Part shown: positions 52,515 through 61,648 of the stretch, one piece after another | Numbering within the stretch: position 1 is the stretch's first letter | How the letters are laid out: every line of letters starts with the position of its first letter | DNA from: an uncultured Spirochaetaceae bacterium | Lineage (GTDB): Bacteria > Spirochaetota > Spirochaetia > Treponematales > Treponemataceae | Length of the DNA stretch: 64,000 bases | NCBI GenBank assembly: GCA_902789325.1 | Contig: CADANN010000010.1 | Span: 48,363-112,362 of the forward strand | Reading direction: 5' to 3' | Notes under the pieces: generated by a model | Seen by the model: only the letters and a program-made list of their open reading frames with translations | Told to the model about the DNA's origin: nothing | The model's database searches: none | Made by a program: the position numbers and the translations under genes

Positions 52515-53195
52515 ATGTTCACGCAGAATAAATGCCTTGTTCATTATTGCCGCAACCTTGCACTCTCCACCTTTGATGAAGACGGGAACATCAGCGACGA
52601 TAAAAATTACTGCCTCGACCATATACCAGATCCAGGAAAATTCAAGGAACAAATCTATAAGTACATTGCGGAACACGATAAAATTGTTGGACTAAATGTA
52701 AGCGGACTTTTATTTTCAAACATAGATCTTTCTAATAAAAAATTTTACGGCTGCACTTTTACAAACTGTACTTTCAGCAACATCAGCTCAAGTAACATTG
52801 TTTTCAGAATGTGCATTTTTGATTTTGCAATTTTCAACGACTGCAGTTTTATCAAGAGTAATTCGCTGTTTACATCTTTTTCTGGTGCAACCTTTACACA
52901 CACCCTTTTCACCTCCAGCGATATTATTCAAAGCAACTTCAACGGAATTAAAGCATTCCAGTCTTCTTTCGACGACTCAGACCTTTTCAGTTCACGCTTT
53001 ATTGCAGCAACTTTAACCGACACATCATTCCGAAACTGCAACCTCAAAAAATCACTTTTCTACGATTCAAGACGTTCAAATGTTTCGTTCAAAATGTCAA
53101 ATACCCGAGAAGCACTTTTTACACCAGAAGGAAAAGCAGTTTCAGAACAGGATCTTTCTTTTGGTAATTCTATTGTAGATGGAGACCGCATATGA
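52515..53195 (+). CDS. Pentapeptide-repeat-like protein
   Basis: A 226-residue protein. From residue 60 on it consists of about 28 five-residue repeats of the A(D/N)LXX type with Phe-rich cores (CTFTNCTFSNISSSNIVFRMCIFDFAIFNDCSF), forming a right-handed beta-helix. The first 55 residues hold Cys/His (CLVHYCRN, YCLDHI). ATG 52515 is chosen because TATAAT ends six bases before it; the frame is open far upstream through the antisense of murI. Function is unknown. The stop overlaps the next start by four bases. Confidence 0.75.
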   Translation: MFTQNKCLVHYCRNLALSTFDEDGNISDDKNYCLDHIPDPGKFKEQIYKYIAEHDKIVGLNVSGLLFSNIDLSNKKFYGCTFTNCTFSNISSSNIVFRMCIFDFAIFNDCSFIKSNSLFTSFSGATFTHTLFTSSDIIQSNFNGIKAFQSSFDDSDLFSSRFIAATLTDTSFRNCNLKKSLFYDSRRSNVSFKMSNTREALFTPEGKAVSEQDLSFGNSIVDGDRI

Positions 53196-53791
53196 AAGTG
53201 TACTTTCACCTGAATCTCGGCGGTTTTTCAAACTGCTACATTGTCGTAAACGAAAAGACCTCAGAAGCAATCATCATAGATCCTGGTAAAATTACAGAAG
53301 AAATTATTTCTCGCATAGAAGATAATCATCTTAAATTAGTTGCGGTTTTAATTACACATAACCACGGCTCTCACGCAGGCGGACTCCGAACTCTTCAGAA
53401 AATCTATTCACCAAAGATTCTCGCAGCCGACTGGGAAGTTGCCGGAGAAGACACAACTGTTATTTCAGGTGACGGTAAAGTTCGTCTTGCAAAAATGATT
53501 GTGCGCTATATGAGTGTACCGGGCCATACTTCTGACTCTGTTGTTTATGCAATTGGAAACGTATTATTTACCGGCGACATTCTTTCTGCCGGCGAGATAG
53601 GCAGCACTAACTCAAGTTATTCTGAATACATTCTTAAATCAAATATAGAACAAAAGATTTTTTCACAGCAGGACAATGTGATTCTCATGCCTGGCCATGG
53701 GCCTCCAACAACACTCGGTGCTGTAAAGGCATTTACTGCAGACTTTAAGAAAATGATTCAAAGCCCGCAGAATACACGTGCCCGTAATTAG
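53192..53791 (+). CDS. Metallo-beta-lactamase-fold hydrolase with a changed metal motif
   Basis: A 199-residue MBL-fold protein of the glyoxalase-II-like type: an N-terminal NCYIVVNEKTSEAIIIDPG, then THNHGSHAGG where the canonical motif is HxHxDH (Asp replaced by Ser), SVPGHTSDSVVY, LFTGDILSAGEIG and LMPGHGPPTT. The third to fifth metal ligands are present. Loss of the Asp that binds the second metal suggests a one-metal enzyme. It is coupled to the pentapeptide gene by an ATGA overlap. Confidence 0.85.
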   Translation: MKVYFHLNLGGFSNCYIVVNEKTSEAIIIDPGKITEEIISRIEDNHLKLVAVLITHNHGSHAGGLRTLQKIYSPKILAADWEVAGEDTTVISGDGKVRLAKMIVRYMSVPGHTSDSVVYAIGNVLFTGDILSAGEIGSTNSSYSEYILKSNIEQKIFSQQDNVILMPGHGPPTTLGAVKAFTADFKKMIQSPQNTRARN

Positions 53792-53800
53792 ACACTATAC

Positions 53801-53860
53801 GTCATGCTGAACTTGTTTCAGCATCTCATAACATAGATCCCGAAACAAGTTCGGGATGAC
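53801..53860. repeat. Palindromic repeat family B, paired copy at a convergent junction
   Basis: Unit 1 (53801-53826): GTCA, TGCTGAA pairing with TTCAGCA. Unit 2 in opposite orientation (53835-53860): TCCCGAA pairing with TTCGGGA, then TGAC. It lies between the stops of convergent genes and could terminate both. Confidence 0.8.
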
Positions 53861-53863
53861 AGT

Positions 53864-55735
53864 TTATCTATTCACTAACGCTATGTTACCACAAACAATG
53901 CCGTACTTGTCGTAAACAAAATCATTGAGTGCATTTGCCGCATCTTCAAAACCACGGCCTTCTGTTTTACGAATGTAAGCTGCAAGGTCTGGAGTAAATT
54001 TTATTACTGTTCCACGATTAGCCAGATGCACAAAATAATTTGCAACTTCAGAAAGTTTCTGCTGCATTATGTATGCCATAAACTCGTTGTGCATAAGATA
54101 TTCATCATTAATGTCATAACCAAGACTTGGCTGCGATTTAAAGTAGTCTATAAGGAAGTCGCGGGAAGTCGGATCAAAAGTATAATAAACTGCGGAAACA
54201 TAATTGCGGAACTCAGCATCGCGGAAGAAGATTGTATGCCAGCCTTCATGAGCCAGAAGATTTGTGCGGCTCCAGCCAGGAGTTTCGCGGGAAATTGAAA
54301 CAAGTCCCCCCTCGTTTGCTTTTACATAAAAACCATCATCTTCCAAAAGTCCGTTATGAATCAAAATACGTTTAAGAAGCAGTTCTTCTTCATTCAACTG
54401 GAAATGAAGTTCAGAAGCCTTATTGAAAAAGTTTGCCATAGACTGGGCACTGTAATCGTGAGCATTGTAGCCGTGCATGTCGCCAAGTTCATCGTTTGTA
54501 AGAAGGCGACCTTTGTATCCCTGTTTTTCTACAAAGAATGCAAGACGGCGGAAGAGTCTGTCCTGAACTTCGTAATTTCTTGTATCAAAAAACAGAATCT
54601 GAGGGAATCGATCCCATTCGTAAATTTCGTAATCTGCTGTACGCCACTGGCTTGTTTTATAATTTAAGATAAGGCCCGGGTCTGTACGGATTGGCTCTAG
54701 GATTTCCCCCTCTTCTGAAGCAAGGGCTTTGGTACCTCGCATAATTAAAGATTCTACGCTGTCTGCATTTTCAGCAAGTTCGGTGCGCGAGAACGGGGCG
54801 TTGAGTGCGGCCGCTGGAATGATAATTTCGCGTGCGGCGTTTACATTGTTTATGTAAAGTTTTTCACCGCCTACATTCATCTGTACACGAACAGAATGTT
54901 CGCGGGTAGATTTATTTTCCGGCTTTTCAGAAAGCATTACTCTGTATTCAGGCATAGTCTGTTTTGTATTACTCTGAACTGGGAATACCATTGAAGCTCC
55001 GGAAAAATCAAAAGCTCTCCGCTCAAAATCAACTAGGCCACCATTGCAGGCAAAACCATAGAATGGGATTTCTTTTGTTACATCAAAACCAACTTCAGCA
55101 GGAACAACGCAGGCTGCAATAATTCTGCATCGAATTGATGAATAAATGAAAAATCCTTCAGGTGCATATTTTTCTATATTATCATTTTTCTGAACAGCAA
55201 AAGAAATATCAAATAATTCAGGAGCTTTTTTTTCATCTCCCTGAATTTGAATGCGTCTTGTATCAGGATATTTTTTCTTTAAGAATTTTCCTTCGATGGT
55301 AAAATCTTCATTACCTAAGAAACCATAGCGAAAAAGTGTTTCAGCATCAGAAGAAAGAAGTTCCATCTGTTTTTTAGTCGGCATAAGCTGAAGACAGACA
55401 GTAAGCGCAACTGTTCCATTTTCGCGATAGGTTTTATAAAAATATTCTTTCTGAGTTTTTGTGAATTTGAAGTTTGCATATCCGTCCTCTTTGATTGTTC
55501 CCTTTGAAGCAGCAGAATCTAATGCAAAAAGACGTGTAGTGTTTTCGCTTCCACAAACAAGGCGTACGGCAGATTTATCTTTATTTACTAAAAGAACTAT
55601 TCCAGCAGTTATATCTAACAGAAGAAAAATTGCAATTGCAATAGAAAGAAGCTTTTGAGTTTTTGTCATTTGAGGCAAATGCGGCAATTTGATGTTTAAC
55701 TTTGGTAATTTAAGATTCAACTTAGGCAACTTCAT
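53864..55735 (-). CDS. Membrane-anchored HExxH protein
   Basis: A 623-residue protein with a repeated N-terminal segment (LPKLNLKLPKLNIKLP), one membrane helix (about 30-52) and a large extracytoplasmic part. The zincin motif is NLLAHEGWHTIFF, and a downstream Glu in YLMHNEFMAYIMQQ may be the third ligand. The rest is unrecognised. ATG 55735 is preceded by TATAGT (55743-55748) seven bases away and no ribosome site. It is divergent from the 139-residue protein gene and convergent with the MBL gene. Confidence 0.6.
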   Translation of the reverse strand: MKLPKLNLKLPKLNIKLPHLPQMTKTQKLLSIAIAIFLLLDITAGIVLLVNKDKSAVRLVCGSENTTRLFALDSAASKGTIKEDGYANFKFTKTQKEYFYKTYRENGTVALTVCLQLMPTKKQMELLSSDAETLFRYGFLGNEDFTIEGKFLKKKYPDTRRIQIQGDEKKAPELFDISFAVQKNDNIEKYAPEGFFIYSSIRCRIIAACVVPAEVGFDVTKEIPFYGFACNGGLVDFERRAFDFSGASMVFPVQSNTKQTMPEYRVMLSEKPENKSTREHSVRVQMNVGGEKLYINNVNAAREIIIPAAALNAPFSRTELAENADSVESLIMRGTKALASEEGEILEPIRTDPGLILNYKTSQWRTADYEIYEWDRFPQILFFDTRNYEVQDRLFRRLAFFVEKQGYKGRLLTNDELGDMHGYNAHDYSAQSMANFFNKASELHFQLNEEELLLKRILIHNGLLEDDGFYVKANEGGLVSISRETPGWSRTNLLAHEGWHTIFFRDAEFRNYVSAVYYTFDPTSRDFLIDYFKSQPSLGYDINDEYLMHNEFMAYIMQQKLSEVANYFVHLANRGTVIKFTPDLAAYIRKTEGRGFEDAANALNDFVYDKYGIVCGNIALVNR

Positions 55736-55742
55736 ATTAAAA

Positions 55743-55773
55743 ACTATACCAAATATATAAAAAAAGTTATACT
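55743..55773. promoter_or_regulatory. Compact divergent promoter pair between the 55735 and 55780 genes
   Basis: Minus strand: TATAGT (55743-55748), seven bases before ATG 55735. Plus strand: TATACT (55768-55773), six bases before ATG 55780. The start codons are 44 bases apart and no ribosome site is present on either side. Confidence 0.5.
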
Positions 55774-55779
55774 CCCCTT

Positions 55780-56199
55780 ATGACTGTATTAATTATGCAT
55801 CCAAATGATGAGATTTTTTTCGCTGATTTTCAAAAGGAATTAATTGAAAAACTTTTTGAAGATGGGAGAATTATATACAGTCAGGTTCCACTTTGGATAG
55901 AGCTTGGAGATTTTGAGATAAAAGAAAAAGCTCAGATAAAACAGATTGAAATTGGCGAACTTTGCACTAGTGATGATTCAGTTTATTGTCCTGTTCTGAT
56001 TGAAACTGATAAAAGAAAAATTGATTCCAAACTAACGTTAGTTTGTTTACATAACGGAAATAAATTCGCTGCAGAAGAAGAGTCTTCATTAAAACAAAAG
56101 CCGGCAAGACAATTAAAAGTCTTCCGGCTCGGTATTGTGCAGGAACAAGGCCTGCACGCAAAAAGTATTAATAAAAGTGTCTGGTGTAAGTTGAAATAG
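55780..56199 (+). CDS. Hypothetical protein
   Basis: A 139-residue soluble protein with no signal peptide, membrane helix or recognised motif. The first 100 residues are mixed alpha/beta (MTVLIMHPNDEIFFADFQKELIEKLF, SKLTLVCLHNG); the end is basic. Its stop codon overlaps the first bases of a family B repeat. Codon use is like that of its neighbours. Predicted leaderless. Confidence 0.5.
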   Translation: MTVLIMHPNDEIFFADFQKELIEKLFEDGRIIYSQVPLWIELGDFEIKEKAQIKQIEIGELCTSDDSVYCPVLIETDKRKIDSKLTLVCLHNGNKFAAEEESSLKQKPARQLKVFRLGIVQEQGLHAKSINKSVWCKLK

Positions 56200-56257
56200 A
56201 TGCTGAAACAAGTTCAGCATGACAAAACTCTGTCACCCTGAACTTGTTTCAGGGTCT
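56198..56257. repeat. Palindromic repeat family B, paired copy before the ilvN end
   Basis: Unit 1 (56198-56223): TGCTGAA pairing with TTCAGCA, then TGAC. Unit 2 (56232-56257): GTCA, CCCTGAA pairing with TTCAGGG. The unit order is the reverse of the other two paired copies. It fills a convergent junction. Confidence 0.8.
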
Positions 56258-56258
56258 C

Positions 56259-56747
56259 TCACATAACTCCAGAACCTCTATCAAGAGAAGTAAGACCTGT
56301 TCTTACATACTCGAGGATTCCATATGGCTCTAGCAGACGCAAAAGGCTTTCTACTTTCTCTTCGCTTCCTGTAATTTCGATAATTACAGATTCAAGGCTA
56401 ACATCTACAATTCGTGCCTTGTAAATATCTGCAGTCTCAATAATTGTTCCGCGGTTATTTGCTTCGGCTCGAACTTTAATCAAAGACATCTCACGCTGCA
56501 CTGAACTTGAGGTTTCGCACTTTTTGATTGCGATTACTTCTTCAAGTTTTGCAAGCTGCTTTTGAATCTGATCCAGAATGTGTTCGTCACCTTTTACAAC
56601 AATTGTCATACGACTCTGCTCAGGATTATTAGTCGCACAAACAGTAAGCGAGTCAATATTATAACCACGACGGCTGAACAAACCAGAAACGCGGCTGAGT
56701 ACACCGGTCTTATTTTCTACTAAAACACTAAGTACGTATTTTTCCAT
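56259..56747 (-). CDS. ilvN: Acetolactate synthase small (regulatory) subunit
   Basis: A 162-residue regulatory subunit of acetolactate synthase, first step of branched-chain amino acid synthesis. The N-terminal ACT domain reads LSVLVENKTGVLSRVSGLFSRRGYNIDSLTV and includes the Asn and Gly positions used for valine binding. A second alpha/beta domain follows (EMSLIKVRAEANNRG, VIIEITGSEEKVESLLRLLEPYGILEYVRTG). It follows the aspartokinase/homoserine dehydrogenase gene by three bases, not an ilvB gene, which is unusual; ilvB must be elsewhere. Confidence 0.92.
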   Translation of the reverse strand: MEKYVLSVLVENKTGVLSRVSGLFSRRGYNIDSLTVCATNNPEQSRMTIVVKGDEHILDQIQKQLAKLEEVIAIKKCETSSSVQREMSLIKVRAEANNRGTIIETADIYKARIVDVSLESVIIEITGSEEKVESLLRLLEPYGILEYVRTGLTSLDRGSGVM

Positions 56748-56750
56748 AAA

Positions 56751-59235
56751 TTAACGCTCCGGGTTGAACGAAACTGTTCTCAAAATATCTCCGAATACAC
56801 CAGCAGCAGTAACGCCTGCACCGGCACCGTATCCGCGGACAGTCAAAGGAATTGGCTGGTAGCGCTCTGTGTAGAATACAAAGGCGTTCTCACCACCCTT
56901 TACGCTGTACAAAGGATCATCCTGACCTACTTCCATCATACCAACGCTAACCTTTCCGTCTTTGATTGTTGCACCCATGCGAAGAACCTTACCTTTCTTT
57001 TTAAGGTCAGCAATTTTCTTTGCAAAGTAATCATCAACCTGTGGAAGTTTCTTCAAGAACTCTTCTACAGTTCCACTTGAATCAAAGTCATCTGGGAATA
57101 CTTTGAACATCTGAATATCAGAAAGTTCAATGTCGTAACCAGACTCACGGGCAATGATAAGTCCCTTGCGGGCAACGTCCATTCCGTTCAAGTCGTCGCG
57201 TGGGTCAGGCTCAGTGTAGCGGAGTTCTTTTGCTTCAAGAACAGCCTTGCTGAATGGCACACCTTCGTCGAGTTTTCCAAAAATGTATGAAAGAGAACCA
57301 GACATAATTCCATTGAAGCTTTCAAGCTTATCACCAGATTTATAAAGGTTCTGCAAAGTATCAATAATAGGAAGACCTGCACCAACGTTTGTCTCATACA
57401 GGAAGCGACGGTGCATCTTGTTAGCAGTGCGGCGAAGCTCGTGATAGAACTTTATATCCATAGAGTTAGCACGCTTATTAGGAGTTGCAATGCTCATACC
57501 GGCATTAAGAATGTCGAGGTAGCGCTCAGGCAAATCATAGCTTGCAGTACAATCAACAAAGACCGGATTAAGAGGTTTCTTCTCTTTTACAAACTTTATG
57601 ATATCATCAACATTCTGATTTGAGTTGAACGGGAAGTCAGGCTTTTTCATCTGGTCGCGCCAGTTGCTCAAATCAAGTCCATCTTCATTCAAAAGCATAC
57701 CGTCAATTGTTGTAATACAAAGAACCTTGATATCAACATTTTCTTTCAACAACTTCTCGCGCTGGTCGCGAATCTGGTCAATCATTGTTCCACCAATTGT
57801 TCCGGCACCAAAGGCAAATACTTCGATAGTCTGAGCTGTATGGAAGAAGAATTGATGAACAGCCTTAACAGCAGTATCAGCATATTCATTTTCAATAACA
57901 GCAGAAATACAGCGCTCTGAAGAACCCTGAGCAATTGCAAGAATATTGATATCCTGGCTTGAAAGAGCGTTGAGGAACTTGCCCGCAACACCGCGGTTAG
58001 CAATCATGCCGTCGCCAACAACACTTACGATTGCGCAGTCCTTACGAACATCAATTGCGTCAATAAGCTTTTCACGGATCTCAAGTTCGAACTTAGCTTC
58101 AAGAGCATCCTTTACTACATCTGCCTCGCTGTCACGAACACAGAAAGAAATTGTATATTCAGAAGAAGACTGAGTAATCAAAAGAATTGAGCTGCCTGCG
58201 CTAGATACAGCAGAGAAAATCTTACTTGCCATGCCAGTGCGACCGCGCATAAGGGAACCACCCACGCTGATCATACTTACGTGCTTGAGAGAAGAAATAC
58301 CGCAAATACTTGATTTTCCCTTACGGCTTTCGAAAGGTCCCTGTCCAATGCGGGTACCACGAGCCGACGGATTATGACTGTTCAAGCTCCAGGCTTCAAT
58401 TCCCTTTGCCTGAAGAGGTGCAATTGTTTTTGGATGAAGAACTTTAGAACCAAAGAATGAAAGTTCCATTGCTTCTTCATAAGACATATCATCAACGAGG
58501 ATTGCATCTTTTACAACGCGTGGGTCTGCAGTATAAACACCATCAACATCAGTCCAGAATTCTACGCGTTTAGAACGGAGGCTGGCACCAATAATAGCTG
58601 CAGAGAAATCTGAACCATTGCGGCCAAGGAGTCCCATAACAGGCTTTGATCCTGAACCACCATTGAAAGTACATATAAATCCTGGGAACAAAAGAATGCG
58701 AGTCTGAGCAGGAGAAGCACCGTCACGGAATGGAGCACAAGCTTCGTTACATGCAGAATAATCAGCTTCACCCTCTTTCTGATTTCCAGTTGTGAAAACA
58801 AATTTTCTTGAATCAAGGAAGATTACACTCTGCTTTTTTGCAAGCAAAACATTTTCCATAATTGGAGCAGAGAGAAGTTCTCCCATACCCATAATGCGGC
58901 AGTGAACTGTATCAGGACACTCACCAAAAGATACACAGCCAGCAAGGAGCTTTTCGAGTTCTCCAAAATTCGGCTCAATCTTAGCCATTGTTTTTTCTGC
59001 ATCAAAGCCAGGAAGCTTAGACTGAAGTTCAAGACAGATTTCATTGTGTGTGTTGCGAATGTCGGTTACGTAATTTGTACCAGAAATGCCAGATACACAA
59101 GCATCGATTGCAGCCTGAAGAGTGTTAGAAACGCCGGCTGCTGCGCTAACTACAACACTAAGTCTGTCTTCTTTTGCGCGGTTGATAATAATGTCCATTA
59201 GCCATCGACGTTCCACCGAATTTGAGAGTAATCAT
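56751..59235 (-). CDS. thrA: Bifunctional aspartokinase/homoserine dehydrogenase, frameshifted near the N-terminus
   Basis: Phosphorylates aspartate and reduces aspartate semialdehyde in threonine/methionine synthesis. From base 59216 one frame gives 821 residues: aspartokinase blocks (SVVVSAAAGVSNTL, FGECPDTVHC, GRNGSDFSAAIIGA, VDGVYTADPRVV), two ACT domains, then homoserine dehydrogenase (FAFGAGTIGGTM, TPNKRANS, YETNVGAGLPIIDTL). The true start appears to be ATG 59235, with AAGGTGG upstream. It gives MITLKFGGTSMANG, the catalytic KFGGTS, in another frame. About eight residues (the usual AERI... stretch) are missing between them, so a short non-triplet deletion near 59196 breaks the gene unless it is a sequence error. 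Confidence 0.88.
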
Positions 59236-59360
59236 GTATACCACCTTGCCAAAGTCCGCAATTTCCCCAATATTCTGGGCGAGCACCTCTCGGGGCGGAA
59301 ATCAGCTATGTAAAATAATAATGTTCTTTCTATAATATTGAATTGCAGAAGGAATGGCAA

Positions 59361-61646
59361 TTACCTCATTCGGATATCTGTGAGAGCACAGAAATCTCCG
59401 GTAAGAGCAACGTAGGCTTCGTTTTTATCATCTAAAACTGTAGTTGTATTTTTGATATTAATGCCATAATTTTCTGTATGGAATATAAGCGTATTATCTT
59501 TTTTCTGTAATTCTATTTCACAATCAAATCCAGCTCTGTTAAAATCTTTCCATTCATTCCAGTCATGGAAGTTTTGATTTTTTTCCATTACAAAATTATT
59601 TTTTGCATATTCAGTTGGACCATCATCTTCGCCATCAAGCTTAATAAAAGCATACTCACGGTAGCCTGGTCCATCAACCTTTCCATCTTCTGAATAAAAT
59701 AATACGATTGATGGACAGTGCCATATAAACGAAGCTTCCGGGAAACTCATTGTATGGAAAACAAGTGTCATATTTTCTTTTATTTTTATTCCGTCTGTAT
59801 AACTTCCGCGGGAACTGTTTACCTGAACATTTGGAATATCACCTTCAATTCTATCTATATAGCTAACCTTTTCAGCAAGTCGAGGAATAGCATTTTCACT
59901 AAACTGAGTATCTGTTTCTTCAACCTGAATCTCGGTAATATGGCAGTTTTCTCCTGTAAGGCCTATATACACAGATCTGGAACTGTCAGAAAGAGCAATT
60001 ATTACACTTACAATTTTACTATCACTTTCCAATTCGAGCTTGAGATGATCTTCAAATCTGCCAGAAGTTATGGAATAAAGGCCTCTTTTCTTTCCAGCTG
60101 TATCGGTAACTTCTTTATCTTTTACCTTCACATCTATATTTCTGGCATTAGTAGAAATTGTATGTCCATCAAACCAGAGTTCTCCATATTCTATATAACG
60201 GTAGGAATCTATGAGCTCTTCTGTATCATATACATGTTTATCAAAAGAATCAAAAATAATTAAAGAAGGTGCACTAAAATTCACATCATCAGCTTTTTCA
60301 TTTAATACACTGCTCTTAAATGTGATTTTTGATATGTTACGCAAAACAGGAATTCCCAAAGAAACATTTTCACGATAATTGGAACAGACAAGTTCAGTTT
60401 CAAGTTTATCTTCTGATGCAGAAATCTGACTAAAAGCCTGAATATCCATAAGATGAACCATATTTTTAGCAAATACAGGATCGAATCTTGCACCTGCTTC
60501 TTTTAAAAACTCTTCGCGAATTACTACGTTCGGAATAGCTTTTCGCTCCTGATTTTCTCCGGTATAAAAACACCAGGCATCTGCAAGAGCAACAATGCGG
60601 GCAATTTTTGGAAGATCTTCACCTGAAAGTCCAGACTCATTATCCTTTCCATCATATCTTTCTGTACAATAACGGGCAGTTTCAGCAAGATATGGATAAT
60701 CTTTAATACTGTTTAAAATCTCTTCACTTGCTACCTTATGTAAAAGAGCCGCATAGTAAACTTCTTCACATTCATCCTGGCTCAGTCCGCTTTCTTCGGC
60801 AATTCTTTTTGAAATATCTGCAGTCTTTTTTGCAAGGCCCCTTGTTTTTGCATCACAATCTTCAACAGCCTTTGCAAAAGCTTCTGCAGTCTGCCCGAAC
60901 AAATCTTTCATCATTCTTTGTTCAGCCTTCAAAGCATACAATTCAAGATTATGAGCCTTCATAACTTCATCGTTAATATCAAGATAAGTAAAGAAGTACA
61001 TTGTAATAGAAGAGAATACAATTGCCATATTAACAATTGAAAGACCATATGTAAAAATCTGAATGATTCCAACAACAATCGGCACAAAAATGTAGATGAA
61101 CATTGCCATATAAATAAAACGGCTGAATGCATGTTTGTGCTTTATAATTATTGTAAATTGAACTATAGGACAAACTACCGGAACTATGTAACAGATCAAA
61201 AATCCAGGACCACGGAAATATACATTATCATCAGTAAAGGAATAGATTATTCCGGTAAAAAGATTAACTATTACTAATAGAATCTCAACTATAGTTGCAA
61301 TTTTTACAATTGTAAGCCTTTTGTAATGTGATTTTAATTTTAATCCTTCCAGAATATCTTCCAGATAATAATTGAAACAAAGAACAATTCCTGCAGTAAA
61401 CGTGAAAACTATAAAATTTGAGATTCTTGCCATTACAAAACCTAAACTGGAAGTATCTCCATTATAGATATATGTAAGGCGGTCAAAACCTATAAGCCCC
61501 GCAGCAATTAATTCAAGAATAATAAGAATCCATTTTCTTCTTCTTGGAAGGAATCTTGTAATAAGAAGCATAAATGCCATAACTGCACAACCGGCAGTTA
61601 GTACGAGCATAATATTCATTTGATGATTTCGTATAAAATCAAACAT
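59361..61646 (-). CDS. Membrane protein with seven-helix sensor and degenerate HD-GYP domain
   Basis: A 761-residue protein. Residues 1-225 hold about seven membrane helices (7TM-type sensor). Residues about 255-400 align with the HD-GYP phosphodiesterase core but the metal and catalytic residues are gone. GH becomes GL (TRGLAKK), the HD pair reads ALLHKVA (Asp to Lys), HHERxDGxGYP reads YCTERYDGKDNESGL, and only the AD of RIVALADAW remains. The C-terminal 360 residues form two or three beta-sandwich modules. It likely cannot hydrolyse cyclic di-GMP but may bind it or a partner. It begins three bases after the stop of the pseudo-hybrid kinase, with GAGGAG in that gene's end. Confidence 0.75.
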   Translation of the reverse strand: MFDFIRNHQMNIMLVLTAGCAVMAFMLLITRFLPRRRKWILIILELIAAGLIGFDRLTYIYNGDTSSLGFVMARISNFIVFTFTAGIVLCFNYYLEDILEGLKLKSHYKRLTIVKIATIVEILLVIVNLFTGIIYSFTDDNVYFRGPGFLICYIVPVVCPIVQFTIIIKHKHAFSRFIYMAMFIYIFVPIVVGIIQIFTYGLSIVNMAIVFSSITMYFFTYLDINDEVMKAHNLELYALKAEQRMMKDLFGQTAEAFAKAVEDCDAKTRGLAKKTADISKRIAEESGLSQDECEEVYYAALLHKVASEEILNSIKDYPYLAETARYCTERYDGKDNESGLSGEDLPKIARIVALADAWCFYTGENQERKAIPNVVIREEFLKEAGARFDPVFAKNMVHLMDIQAFSQISASEDKLETELVCSNYRENVSLGIPVLRNISKITFKSSVLNEKADDVNFSAPSLIIFDSFDKHVYDTEELIDSYRYIEYGELWFDGHTISTNARNIDVKVKDKEVTDTAGKKRGLYSITSGRFEDHLKLELESDSKIVSVIIALSDSSRSVYIGLTGENCHITEIQVEETDTQFSENAIPRLAEKVSYIDRIEGDIPNVQVNSSRGSYTDGIKIKENMTLVFHTMSFPEASFIWHCPSIVLFYSEDGKVDGPGYREYAFIKLDGEDDGPTEYAKNNFVMEKNQNFHDWNEWKDFNRAGFDCEIELQKKDNTLIFHTENYGINIKNTTTVLDDKNEAYVALTGDFCALTDIRMR

Positions 61647-61648
61647 AA

